From: Molanna angustata
Lineage: Eukaryota; Arthropoda; Insecta; Trichoptera; Molannidae
Length of the DNA: 64,000 bases
Direction: 5' to 3'
Assembly: GCA_963576475.1 (NCBI GenBank)
Contig: OY754978.1
Location: forward strand, 13,743,718 to 13,807,717
The position numbers and the translations under genes were made by a program. The notes under the pieces were generated by a model. That model was not told the origin of the DNA. It worked only from the letters and a program-made list of their open reading frames with translations, and made no database searches. How positions within the stretch are numbered: position 1 is the first letter of the stretch; each line of letters starts with the position of its first letter. This document shows positions 1 to 11,573 of this stretch, piece by piece.

Positions 1-426
1 ATGCGTATTTTTAATAATAATAATAATAAAAATAATAACTTCCTTGCATCCAGAGCAAGTGCCGAGTTTAATGGCGTTTGGCCATTTCTTACAACTAATA
101 TGGCAGGATAGGTAAAACTAGGGAAAATACATAAAAAAAACCCAGAGTCCAAAATATACAAAAAGTTCACTAGCGGCCACCTAACATACAAACACTATTT
201 TGAAACTGGTTTCTGCGTTATAAACTTATTCACTATGATTTATTTATTAATTTATTTAAGATTTGGTTCACAGTTAATACCTACCTACATACACAATACA
301 CATAATATCAATCATAACGAAGCAATTGTGCACACAAAAGTCTCACAAGGTACAGCCTGTCTGTGGGTATACCAATTAAAATGGACATTTTAAACCATTT
401 CCCATAGTACAATTTTAATGATTTTT
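1..426. other. AT-rich DNA, no gene seen
   Basis: Low-complexity AT-rich sequence with a short AAT run near the start. I see no coding signal, hairpin or recognisable element end before the Helitron at 427. Confidence 0.6.
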
Positions 427-628
427 TCCAACTGTCGATTTGTTCAGGAGAACTTTGTTCTCTTAACATATCGACAATGTATCAAGCCAGAATACGCGAG
501 AATTGTATGGAGAGGTCTACTTTTTTCACGGCTTTTCCAACTTTGAAGTCAAAAAACACCAACTTAGAGGCTTCGCAGCATATATGTTCCATACACGGAT
601 TTACTCAGAATTCGGAGTAGAACATTTC

Positions 629-630
629 GT

Positions 631-667
<37 letters not shown>

Positions 668-716
668 TGTGTGTGTGTCTGTGTGTGTGTCTGTGTGTGT
701 GTCTGTGTGTGTGTCC
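629..716. repeat. (GT)n microsatellite inside Helitron copy 1
   Basis: GT dinucleotides interrupted by regular CT steps (GTGTGTGTCT units). Shorter GT or CA tracts occupy the same place in the Helitron copies near 2395-2425, 24485-24500 and 53980-54005, so the tract belongs to the element. The open frame running through it is an artefact of the repeat. Confidence 0.9.
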
Positions 717-1261
717 GTCCCCCCCTTATAACTTTTGATCCGCTCAATTTACAGAGCCCAAAATTTTAGAATATATAAACAGTTATAGGCCTACAAAACT
801 TTTATACTCAGAATTTTGAATTTTTGTTTCAGTCAGGGGTAATCAACTTTTAAATTTTTACTTTATTTTTCCATATATCTCAGAAACCATAAATGCTAGA
901 ATGCTGAGAATTGATAAAAATATAGACAAATACAAAATCTCAAATAAGTTTTTTCAAAAAAATTCCAGGGTTTCTCAAACATTTTTTATTAAGAAAAATA
1001 TTTTTTTTATGATAAATTTATGAGTTTAACTGCCTATATTTCCGAATTTTTCAAAAATATCGAAAAAAGCCGAAACACCCCAACTAGATAATTTAATTTT
1101 CTATAAAAAATATGAATATTGTATCAGCACATCTCAAACTTTTTTTAACAATTTTTATAAAAATTGAATTTAGGACGACATTGCTTAATACAATTTGTAT
1201 GTCAGTCGCCTATACACAATATGTAAGAAGTTTTAATAGTTTGATAGGTACTTAATCTCCA

Positions 1262-1358
1262 AACATACATACAGAACCATCATGCTGTTTTCATATTCCG
1301 GGTAGGAAAAGAGGACTGACCTCCATACTGTCCTATCTTGACATACATACCAACATGT
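1262..1358 (-). mobile_element. RTE-like 3' tail nested in Helitron copy 1
   Basis: The stretch carries a CATACATAC run, a degenerate CCATCATG, GGGTAGG and CTATCTTGACATACAT. These match in order the 3' end of the RTE-like family seen complete at 12300, 27780, 51180 and 57316. About 95 bp only, 5' truncated. The same piece sits at the same place in the Helitron at 53781-54766 (54545-54642) but is absent from the Helitron at 1835-2611. Confidence 0.6.
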
Positions 1359-1468
1359 GTTAAAATTTTCAATAATTTGGATTTATGGGTTTATAGTTTG
1401 ATTCTTATTCTTCAACTCTACATACTATCGCTATCGACAGTTGGATCTCATGTGTTACATGCAACTAG

Positions 1469-1834
1469 TTACATATATACACTTGCTCCAATGAAAGTAT
1501 ATAAAAATACTACATTCTTTACTATGTTTATATTCGATCTAATTCCAAACCACTTCCCATTACATTATTTCAGACTGAAAGAGTAGGAAGGACTGAAGGG
1601 AAGGAACGGATGGAGGGACTGAAGGGACGGAGGGGACTGATTTTTAAAAAAAAAACTAACTTATGCATGCTTATTTTTATTTATTGTTTTGAATATTTTT
1701 TATTCATTCTAAATTAATCATATCAAACAAATTAGTTCCAACGAAAACGATTTTCTTGATGAGTTAGCATATTGTGTAGCATATAACTTCTCGAGCAACG
1801 CCGGGTATAAAAACTATTAATATTATATTTATAA
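1469..1834. other. Spacer between two facing Helitron 3' ends
   Basis: 366 bp separate the two CTAG ends. The middle (about 1574-1640) is purine-rich, with loose repeats of GGACTGAAGGGA. No coding region is recognisable. Confidence 0.6.
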
Positions 1835-2611
1835 CTAGTTGCATGTAACACATGAGATTCAACTGTCGATAGCGATAGTATGTATAGTTGAAGAATAAGT
1901 AAACTATTCAAACTATTCAGTCTTCTTAGATATTGTGTATAGGCGACTGCCATACAAATTGTATGATGCGATGTCGTCACTAAATTCAATTTTTATAAAA
2001 AAATTTAAAAAAAAATTTAAATGCACTACTATAATATTGATATTTTTTTGTAGAAAATTAAATTTTCTAGTTGGGGTGTTTCGGCTTTTTTCGATAATTT
2101 TAAAAACTTTGGAAATATAGGCAGTCAAACACATAAATTTATCATAAAAAAAATTTTTTCAAAAATCAATTTTAGATTTTGTATTTTTCTATATTCATTC
2201 CAATTTTCAGCGTTCTAGCTTTTATGGTTTCTGAGATATAATATATGTAAAAATAGAGTTAAAATTCAAAAGTTGATAACCCCTGCCTAATTCAAAATAC
2301 TGAGTATAAAAGTTTTGTAGGCCTATAACTATTTATACATCCTGAAATTTCGGGCTCTGTAAATTGAGCCGATCCAAAGTTATAAGGGGGGGGGGCGACA
2401 CTTACACAGACACAGACACACGAAATGTTCTACTCCAAATTCTGAGTAAATCCGTATATCGAACATATATGCTGCGAGGCCTAGCTAAGCTGGTGTTTTT
2501 AGACTTCAAAGTTAGAAAAGTAGACCGTGCACACAATTCTCACGTATCCTGGCTTGAACATTGTCGATATGTTAAGAGAACAAAATTCTCTTGAACAAAT
2601 CGACAGTTGGA
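1835..2611 (-). mobile_element. Non-autonomous Helitron-like element, copy 2
   Basis: Reverse-complement copy of the element at 427-1468. Its CTAG 3' end is at 1835-1838, with T outside it on the element strand, and its 5' TCCAACTGTCGAT end is at 2611. It is about 265 bp shorter than copy 1 because it has a much shorter GT tract and lacks the nested RTE-like tail. With copy 1 it makes a large imperfect inverted repeat spanning 427-2611. The differing internal structure argues that these are two separate insertions and not one foldback unit. Confidence 0.7.
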
Positions 2612-3344
2612 AAAGAAAAAAAGTGACAATATTTATTTACTATTTTAATGAATGTTTTTAAGGTATGATGCAACTTAGTTAAAAGTGTTTAAACAATTTC
2701 AAAACTAGTTTTTTCTCAATTTTTAATTTGATGAAAAGCTCATAGATGAAAAAAAATGTTTCGACAGTGAATTATTGTCAATGTTACGATGAATATGACT
2801 TTTGAATTAAATTTGACGATTAATTATATCATTTTTGTATTCAGCTTTTTGTCAATTAAATGTTATTGAAACTCCCTCAAACGGGTCGCATATGATATGA
2901 ATAGGTCAACAATTCGTATATTCTGTTTGTAATCCTTGATTTTAGCACCATGCAAAAAGTGTTGTGTGATATTGTTCTTTTACGGCCTCTTGGTTATAGG
3001 ACAAATAGGGACGTCCAAATTAAGTGGCTCGCTTTGCGTCGTTAAATGGATAACGAGTATTTTTTTAATCGCCGATAACAATATCGTTATTTTACTACCA
3101 CTTCGCTTTTATGGTCTCCTGGTAGCTGTCAAGTTATGACTATCTACAGTTTATCCATACATATTTTTTTTTATTTCCTCTGAGTATTGTTACAAAATAG
3201 AAAACACTAGGTACTATCCCTGATTCAGATTCACAGTGAGTATAGCCGCTCGTGAATCATAGTCTGGATTTTTTTTATGAGAACTACATATACTTCATAG
3301 TATAGAAACATCTACATTTTATCAATGCGTTAATGGTAATTGAC
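2612..3344. other. Unassigned AT-rich DNA
   Basis: Short open frames occur (for example 2936-3139 on the plus strand), but I recognise no family, splice-flanked exon or repeat boundary. Confidence 0.5.
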
Positions 3345-3512
3345 CCATGCGGACCAATTTGTAAATTCTGGACACAAACGATATTTATCGTCACACAGAT
3401 TCATACTGAAAACACAATTAACACTGTGTCTCCACCGCGAATCGAACCCGGGAACTTTCACTCCAGAGTCAGATATCCAGCCAACTGAGCCTCGAAGGCC
3501 GACAATTACTAA
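3345..3512 (-). mobile_element. tRNA-derived SINE, family 1
   Basis: Read on the minus strand, the head contains an A-box-like GGCTCAGTTGG and an intact B box GGGTTCGATTC, the internal RNA polymerase III promoter layout of a tRNA-derived SINE. It is followed by a body with GTGGAGACACAGTG and a TTTTCAGTATG segment. The same head and body recur at 17375-17524, and body only at 14063-14122. The CCA end and clean cloverleaf of a real tRNA gene are absent. Confidence 0.65.
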
Positions 3513-5379
3513 ACAATTTAATATGTTCACATTTCCTGTAAGTTTTCTTTTTATTTCCTGTAAGGCAGCTATGCTGATATGTCTGATCTCACAACAGTTT
3601 TCACTTGTCATTTATTTAAGTTATAAATTATATAAAATTACTCAAAAATAAGTAAAAACACCATTTTTTAACTTTTTCCACTAATTTAAAAATATTGACC
3701 ACTGACGAGTTTCGCTCAAAGAGCATCTACTGAATGGTAGACTCCAATAATTGTCTTTTTTACTTATTTTTATGAAATTTTATATAATTGAAAATGGAAT
3801 TCCATCTAGAATTAATTAGATGTCAATTTTTTTTAAATAATTTAGGTTATAACTAAGTGACTCGCATGAGCGAGTAACCTTATAAATTTAGTTTGAATAC
3901 CTACCTAAATTTTCCGTGCTTGCAATAAAATATCTGCCACTGTGATCTTTTCGAGATATAGAAATGTGCGAGTGGTTTAGTTATGTGATACAAGTTGTTT
4001 AAAAAAGTAATAAATAAATAAGTGAGATTTTCATATATTTTTTTAATGGGCTGGGGTATCATAAAATTGATAGTCACATTACGTGACATCGTCGTAAACA
4101 AGATATTTGATGTGTCTGTAATTCGTTTTATCTTTTTTTTTTTTTTGGAAATTTACATAATATAAATATGTAAATCAAATTACCATACATTTTCTTTTAT
4201 TTCCGGTCCCGAAACGGCAAACTCCACACGTTCCAATTATTTAATCTTCTTATGACCCTATTTTTTTTTGTTTGTACAGACGCAAAAATCTGAACAACAA
4301 ATAATGATAATAATAATATTAGATTCGTGAAATAACAATAACACCTACAGCAGTAAAATGTTCACATTGATTGTTCTGCTTAATATTCAATTCGCGTAAA
4401 TATTTACGGAACAAAGTAATTGCCAGTATGTCCACAAAGTTATCCGTAATTTTTCGTTTCGCCACGAATAGGGAGGGGCAAGCGCAGTCTTCGTCTCTTG
4501 ACCGTGTAAAGACTTCAAAATTTCTCATTTCGCACGTAGGCGTAGGCGAGAGCAGTCATAATCAGTGGCGACTGGTCGATGGTATTTTTGATCATTTTTG
4601 GTAGTGCAATTTTTTCTTGAATTAATAATAAATTAAAAGGCATTTAAATCATAAATACAATATAGGATATTTAAACAAATGTATTAAAGTAACAGTATTT
4701 GTTTTCAAATCATTTTTTAATTCAAAATAAAAACCGCGCCCGATATTGACGATTGGTAAAAATCAAGTTCAAACAAGGATAATTATGTATACATTTGAAT
4801 TAGTGCTCTTTTATAAGCAATATTGTTATTTTACAATATTGTTTTACTGATTTATCAACAGATGTCGTGAAGACAAATGTATGGGAGTATTATTCATACA
4901 ATTTTCGTCTCAATCAAGTATTAATATATACTGAGTAATTAGGTCTATAGTTGTGTGTCAATATGTGACACTCGTATTTTAGGCGTGGAATCGGCTGTGT
5001 GTCATGTATACGTGATACTCATCTCTTTCAATACGAATGGCTAATGAATTAGAGAGCGAGATAGAGGTATACATACTAATTACATCTATGATATGATAAA
5101 CTCAGTGCAGCGCACGAGCCTGCACGAGTCTGCCTTATGAGTTCGGTACAAGTATCGCTATTTCATCTGCCAGGGGACTATCTCTTTCTCTTCATACATA
5201 CGCTGTATTAAAAATAAATCAATTTTGGTGCGATATGTATATTGCACGCCATACATTACATAATGATAATATTTGTATTGCGGTAGATTTCATTATATGA
5301 TGTCGATTGCGAGGGTATATTATATAATAATCAATTGGCTTAGAAAAATAACAGTAATAAATTAAAGCGTAATTATATT
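3513..5379. other. Unassigned AT-rich DNA with one small inverted repeat
   Basis: An imperfect inverted repeat of about 40 bp pairs 3622-3666 with 3750-3791, possibly a decayed MITE. A T run lies at 4130-4147. The region 4700-5350 has no recognised element and no credible coding region. Confidence 0.5.
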
Positions 5380-7945
5380 TTTTTATTTTTATTTTTCATT
5401 TGTTTGGAAACTTAACAGCTATACATTTATAATACTTAATTTCAAATGAGAATACAAAATAAATAGCCAATTATAAAGTTTCACATATTTAAATTATTAT
5501 ACATTATTAATGTTGGGTAGTCATTGTAAGATGGTGAGTGTATGTGGGGGAAAGGGAAGGATAATGGATATAGGAAAGCGTTGATAAGGAAGGGATGAAT
5601 GTTTAAGGAAAGTAGGTTTGATTTTTAACCAGTAATATTACCAATAACTGCGCGTAATTGGCGTTTCATCGATGTCTGTGTGGAGTTAAATATATCAGGT
5701 TGGGTGTCAAGACTATTGTAATAATTTAAGCATCTGTTGACATAATTATTCTGTGCGTAATTTGTTCTGCAGTATGGTGTATAGAAAAGGTGATTTTGGC
5801 GTGTTGTTTTCATGGGGCAGTTGAAAGAAATTTTTTGGAGTAGGTAAGAGCTGTCTACAAGGTTATTAAGTATTTTATAAAGCAGATAGACATCGGATAT
5901 CTTTCTTCTTTTTTCAAGTGATATAAACCCATGTAATTTTAAAGATTGGTCATAATCATGGCGGTAAATTTTTTTTTCTAAAATTAAGCGTTTTAACAAA
6001 CCTTCTCTGAATCCTCTCAATTCTATCGATGTGAATATTGTAACTAGGGCTCCATACGGTTGATGCAAACTCCAAATGACTTCTAACGAAGGCATTAAAT
6101 AGGAGAACTAGCGAGGTTGTTTCTTTGAAGGATTTGGTTATTCTTTGTATGAAACCCAAGTTTCTGTAGCTTTTATTTACGACAGAATCAATATGAGGAA
6201 TAAATGATAGTTTGTTATCAAGGATAACGCCTAGGTCTCTCGCTTCGAGTTTTTGCGACAATATATTATTATTAATAGTGTAGTGAAATTTAATTACATT
6301 TCTGCTTCTACTGAAACTCATTGAGAAACATTTATTTATATTTATATATAATTGATTTTTTTCACAGTAGCGAAAAAGGTTATTTAAATCCTGTTGTACC
6401 AGTGAGCAGTCATGTGTAGATGAGATTTGTTTATATAATTTACTGTCGTCGGCAAAAAGAATTATTTCAGAGGTAGCTATGCATTGTGTTATGTCGTTAA
6501 TGTAGATCAGGAAATGCAAGGGACCCAGGTGAGAACCCTGCGGTACTCCGGAGGGAATTGGAACAAAACACGATTGGAAACCTTTGGCGGCTACTGCTTG
6601 TGATCTATTTGTTATATAGGACTTTATCCATCTGTACAGATCGCCACGTATGCCAAAGTTCCATAATTTAAAACACAGAATATTGTGGTTAATTTTGTCG
6701 AACGCTTTGGCAAAATCTAGGTATATTGTATCTAACTGGTTATTTTCGAGTAAGGCAGAAAATGAATGGTCGGTAAATTCTAATAAATTGGTTTCCACTG
6801 ATCTTTTACTAAGGAATCCATGTTGTTTAATAGTTAAAGATGTTCTTATTTCAGGATTAATTTGATCTATAATGATTTTTTCAAATAATTTACTGAAAAT
6901 ACACAATTTCGAGATTGGTCTATAATTTTCGATGTTTGAATTGTCTCCAGTTTTGTGTATTGGTGTTATAAGGGCTTTTTTCCACATACTTGGGAAATGA
7001 CCCTCATTAAGGGATCTTTGGAAAATTAAGTATAATGGATGACATAATTCATTGGCACATTGTTTTATTAAATGGGCTGGAATGTTATCGTAACCAGCTC
7101 CTTTGCTAGTATCAATTTTTGTGAGATAGTTATATACCAGAATAGGATTGATAGTGACTTTGTGTAAGAATACTTGTGAGTTAGAATCTGGGATATCCAT
7201 TGCAGGTGGTTGTTCAGAACTGTCAACAAATACAGAAGCAAAATATTCATTGAATTTACTACAAATAGTTGGACCATCATTTGCAGTAGATTGATTATAA
7301 TGCATGGTGAGAGATAAGTTATTTAATGGACGTTTTGATTTAACATATGACCAAATATTCTTTGGATTGGATTTGAGTGAGTTTTCTATTTTAGCGACGT
7401 ACAAATTGAAACAGGATCTTGTGAGGTTTTTTTGACGTGATCGCAATAGGGCAAAACTATCGTAATCTCTGGGGTTAGAAAATTTTTTCCATTTCGTATG
7501 ATATTTGGTTTTCTCTTTTATTATTTTGATTAAGGGTCTGCTATACCAAGCAGGATAATTTTTGCTGGCTGAAGCATATTTTTTAGGAACAAATTCTACG
7601 ATTAATGCATTGAGCTTATCATATAAGAGAGATAATGAATCTTCTAAATTTAGGTTATTGAAGTGAGTAGTCCAATCTATATCAGAAAGTCTATGCTTGA
7701 TGTTTATATAGTCAGCTTTGTGGAATAAAAATATTTCACGTGAATTTGGGTTCATGTACTTGATAGTTGCCATATTAATATTTATAATTAGGGATTTGTG
7801 ATGCGAATCTTCTGGTACAAGAGGAGAGTCACATTCAATGACGGAAACATTCTGTGAGTTAGATATTACCAAATCCAAAATTCTACCCATTGAATTATGG
7901 TGCGTGTTAATTTGATAAGTTTCAGTGAGTGAACAAAAGGGCTAT
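5380..7945 (-). mobile_element. 5'-truncated CR1/Jockey-like non-LTR retrotransposon
   Basis: The largest element in the window. On the minus strand it holds the end of an endonuclease domain, a full reverse transcriptase and a C-terminal domain, then about 240 bp of 3' UTR and an A/T-rich tail near 5380-5400. The coding frame stays open upstream of the first ATG (about 7890 to 7943) through residues reading TETYQINTHHNS, so that ATG is not the true start. Homology ends at an in-frame stop near 7945, where the 5' truncation lies. Related but shorter 3' ends lie at 9714-10452 and 19595-20652. Confidence 0.85.
5625..7890 (-). pseudogene. Reverse transcriptase ORF2 remnant, one frameshift
   Basis: Would copy element RNA at a nicked target site (target-primed reverse transcription). 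The first open segment (5956-7890, 644 residues) begins in the tail of the endonuclease domain (GRILDLVIS). RT motifs follow in order: KGAGYDNIPAHLIK (about 263-276), ENYRPIS (321-327), LDFAKAFDKINH (391-402, first catalytic Asp 392), SGVPQGSHLGP (447-457) and the catalytic FADD (479-482). The family's usual GPLLF appears as GPLHF. Near 5990-6000 the frame shifts, and the C-terminal domain continues in another frame (RGFREGLLKRLIL onward) to the stop at 5625. The catalytic residues are intact, so decay is recent or mild. Confidence 0.85.
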
Positions 7946-8369
7946 CGACAAAATATATTTCATACATATGTTGAGTCGACAAAAAACGTTTTTTTTTATT
8001 ATTTTCAAATAATGCTAATTTCAAAAGCATCATTCTTCAAAATTTATCTACTTAGATAACAAAAATAAATTACATAACTACAAAGTCTTGGTATTGCCCG
8101 TCTCTATCTACAAATATCGATTAATATAAGTTGTTTCTCTATCGCTTGTAGAGAGTAATAATTATATTTGTCGATGGCATATATCGCTTCTAGCAACATT
8201 TCACTTAGTTTTATTCTTTCATTAAACTTTTGTATCAATGAAAATATAGTTTCTATAAAATATCACCACGGATAGTTTCCAAATATAATACCCGTAACAC
8301 GAACAATGATAATCCCGATTAAATTAAAAATTTATTTTCTTACGAACTGTAATTGTAGGTCCAAAAACA
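7946..8369. other. Unassigned AT-rich DNA
   Basis: Flank between the truncated 5' end of the CR1/Jockey-like element and the RTE-like fragment at 8370. No gene or repeat end recognised. Confidence 0.5.
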
Positions 8370-8790
8370 AAATTCTTCTCCTTCTTCCGGTGCCCTGACG
8401 TTGGTGATCACTCTGGCGAATCCCTCATTGTCCTTTGCTGCCCCGAATTTGCTCCACAGGTCTGAAGCCCATCGATTTCCTAATATTACACAGCCAGAAC
8501 ATCTGTCGCCTTTCAGTTACTCGGCGACCGTCTAACTTACCCTTCAGTATTAATTGAAGCAAGTGGTATTTTATTCCTCATTATGTGACATAGACATGCG
8601 ATCTTGCGGACCTTTATTGTAAACATGAGTTACCTGGTTGTTCTGGCTAAGACTTCTGAATGTGTCCAAGGAATTTTAAGCGTTTTGCAATGCAAACACA
8701 TCTCAAAAGCTTTTTACCTGTTCAAGGTGTTTACCTTCAGCATCCAAGTCTCACAATCATATAGAAAATATACAACATAGTTTTAATGAG
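8370..8790 (-). mobile_element. Degenerate RTE-like 3' fragment
   Basis: The minus-strand translation contains the remnant GKLDGRRVTERRQMFWL followed by NIRKSMGF and a GSKGQ segment. This matches the C-terminal pattern (LGH..R, GK..G.R..GRR...WL.N.R.W.G) of RTE-type non-LTR elements. The 3' end runs into a GAAGAAGGAGAAGAA-type tail, like the one at 63955-63985. Several stops and frame changes are present. The clade is inferred from this C-terminal pattern only. Confidence 0.55.
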
Positions 8791-8847
8791 AGCGGTATTT
8801 ATAAAGATCATTTAATAAAATTAAACAAAGAATTACATAATCATAAC

Positions 8848-9398
8848 TATCTGGGAAGTATGTTCCAACGGAATGGACAGCCAGATAAAGACATCTAAAG
8901 AATAGTTATGACAGGAAACAGGGTGAATAGAGCACTTAAACCAGTTATGAATGATCGCAACATATCAAAGTATGCTAAAGTTGCCATTCATAACGCAATT
9001 GTAGTGCCTGGTCGCACGAAAGCAGAATAAATGCAGTTGAAATGAGATCGCTTAGAAGAACTTGTAACAGAACGATGTATGAAGACAAAAGGAAAGAATG
9101 TAATATGCAATTAATAGAATAAAAGTGAACACATTGAGATGGTTTGGCCACTTGGGAAAAATGAATGAAGAACGCCTGACGAAGAAAATATACAAAGCTG
9201 ACAGGAACGGAGTAAGAGGTCGGGGCGCCCAAGAATAGGATGATACGTCTATGTGAACGATATTCTGAAAGACAGAAATGTATATTATAAGACGATGTAT
9301 GAATGTTGACGAGGCGATGAATGTGTGTCAAGATAGAAATATGTGCCGCTCGGTTCTCTCTGCCTACCCCGTGAGGGACATGGCGTGATGGTATATAT
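8848..9398 (+). mobile_element. RTE-like family A, 5'-truncated copy
   Basis: The segment matches the minus-strand family member at 12300-13790 from the motif YLGSMFQRNG through RWFGHLGKMNEERLTKKIYKAD to the terminal GGACATGGCGTGATGGTAT. Internal deletions are visible: the segment between VVPTLTYASETW and SHESRINAVE is missing near 9010. Stops and indels break the frame. The tail passes into ATTT-rich DNA at 9398. Confidence 0.75.
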
Positions 9399-9509
9399 TA
9401 TTTATTATTTATTTATTTTTAAAAATAACAAAGAAAAATACACAATACAACAATATATACAATTTTTAAAAAGATACATTATAATTTTTTTTTTTTTTAT
9501 GACTCAACT

Positions 9510-9713
<204 letters not shown>

Positions 9714-10452
9714 ACATACGGCATGTATTGCCTTTTAAAACATACATTAAAATATACATAGGTACTGTGAAAAAACATAGAGACTAAAAACAATAATACA
9801 TTAAGTAAAAGGAAACAAAAAAGAAAACATACTAAAAAAGTTAATAAAACAATATGTGAAGCAACTAAATATAAAAAAAGATAGGTATATACAAATAAAA
9901 TTTGAACACAAATCAGCAGAGAAAACAGTGCAACTTAAAAATACATTTGTTTACAGTAATATTTACAAAAGAAAAATAATATTACATAGATTGTCAAGAT
10001 TCATTCATTACATAATATAATCATTTCATTATATGTAACAACAAACTCTTGTATGCAACATAACCTAATGCAAAGACATCGATCTGCTCAAACTTATTTG
10101 CAAGTCTTGGAAGTCTCTGCATTGGTGAGCCAAACAAATAATTTGTGTAGACATTTTGTAAGGCGAAACATTCACTATTGCGAGTGAGTCTTGAGGGTAC
10201 ACGTAAGTGAATCTGTGACAAAAGACGAGGACAATCTATAACACCATTCAGTAATCTATGAAAAAATGCAAGATCAGCTATTACTCTCCTTATCTCCAGC
10301 GCATCAAGAGAGCAAAATGATCTCAAAAATTCATAATTGATGTCAGTAGACTGAATTCCCATCTTAAAATTGATGTACCTCAAAAACTTGTTTTGAACTC
10401 TCTCAACGTTATAAATATGAACAGTATAACACGGACTCCAAACAATTGAGTT
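9714..10452 (-). mobile_element. CR1/Jockey-like 3' end with expanded tail
   Basis: On the minus strand an open segment reads VERVQNKFLRYINFKMG and continues to the stop at 10021 (120 residues from its first Met at 10383). This is the C-terminal part downstream of the RT, as in the 5.4-7.9 kb element, where the equivalent stretch reads IERIQRRFVKTLNF. The open frame starts about 70 bp upstream of that Met, near 10452. About 300 bp of 3' UTR follow, then the tetranucleotide tail. The RT itself is absent. Confidence 0.7.
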
Positions 10453-11573
10453 ACATTACATAAACCGAATTCTTTTTCGTACACGAAAAAAATATCACTC
10501 CCAAACTAATACTATGTTTACAAACATGTGATAAATTAATAAATTTTAGTAAAAACATTAGGTACTTTAAGAAAATGTCATATCATAGGTATCTCTCTCA
10601 AATTTCATTCTTGTTAAAAATAATAAGTATCAGTACATGTGATCGATGTTTGTATTAAATAAATATGCGAAAAATAGAAAATTATTTTTCTCTTCTTCGA
10701 CGTCGTTTTTGATCGGAACGCAATTACAATTTAACATGAAAAATATGATTTCCTCCGAAATACTCGGGTTTTTTTTTTAATAAAGAAAATTTTCATAAGG
10801 GCAGATATATATTTTTATTTTTGTATTGTAACGATATTTACTCATTAGGAAATAAATTGGCCATGTTTCGCTCCATTGAGGTGGAAGATATAAAATTACC
10901 TTTTCTGGTCACGAAAATAATTTTTGTCTCTATAGCGATAAGATTGTGTGTGTATACATAATATTATAGCATATAATATATTGATATGAACATTGGTACA
11001 ATACCTATTTTGCCCACCCTCATCTCCTGTTTTTTTATTTTATCGTGTTTAAGTGATAGGTTTTAATTTCGCAATTATTTTTAAGATGAATAAATAAGAA
11101 TTTTTAATTATGTAATGAATACTTGTAAGCGCCGAATTGACGATTGTAACCCGGCCTACGAGATTAGTGGACTGTACAATAAAAATAATTTCACTTAGTT
11201 ACGAAGCGTTATTCACGACGACAAGGTAGATAACGGTATAGTAAGAAATGGATCTATAAAGAAAATTACCTATCATATCGGAAGAAATCCTCACCTCGAT
11301 CGCTCATCCAGTGTGACAAATTTAATATTCTTTATTAGCACATATGAACTTTCCCACAATATGAATTCACTATTATATCAACGGACCACAGCAAAGTCCA
11401 AATGAATAGCGCATATAGTGATCGCAGCAAACTTAGAAAGCATCTTCCCTAGATCGACAATGGCGAGCACTCCTATCGGCGACAACCGCAACGTAGTCCG
11501 AATTGCAATCCGCTCATGGCCGTGTGCGAGCAAGTAGGTACTGGTTTGTTGGTGGAAGGAGGAAAATAAAACT
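10453..11573. other. Unassigned AT-rich DNA
   Basis: No recognisable coding or repeat structure. The last 170 bp (11400-11570) are less AT-rich (GGCGAGCACTCC, CATGGCCGTGTGCGAGC), but no exon can be supported. Confidence 0.45.

Larger units (their letters stand above)
427..1468 (+). mobile_element. Non-autonomous Helitron-like element, copy 1
   Basis: The unit begins TCCAACTGTCGAT and ends with the reverse complement ATCGACAGTTGGA (1434-1446), then the small hairpin CATGTgttACATG and the terminal bases CTAG at 1465-1468, followed by T. A second hairpin lies at the 5' end (about 433-476). A 5' TC, a 3' hairpin and a CTAG end before T are the known Helitron terminal signature; subterminal inverted repeats plus an internal microsatellite recall HINE/DINE-1-type elements. 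The same ends recur at 1835-2611, 53781-54766 and (5' end only) 24277. The base before TC here is T rather than the expected A. No Rep/helicase coding is present. The family assignment is inference from structure. Confidence 0.7.

Noticed and set aside
503..769. Open frame of 88 codons rich in Cys-Val
   Set aside because: It is the (GT)n microsatellite of a Helitron copy read in frame; no protein family.
427..2611. A single 2.2-kb foldback transposon
   Set aside because: Each half has complete Helitron-like ends of its own and different internal structure, so two facing insertions explain it better.
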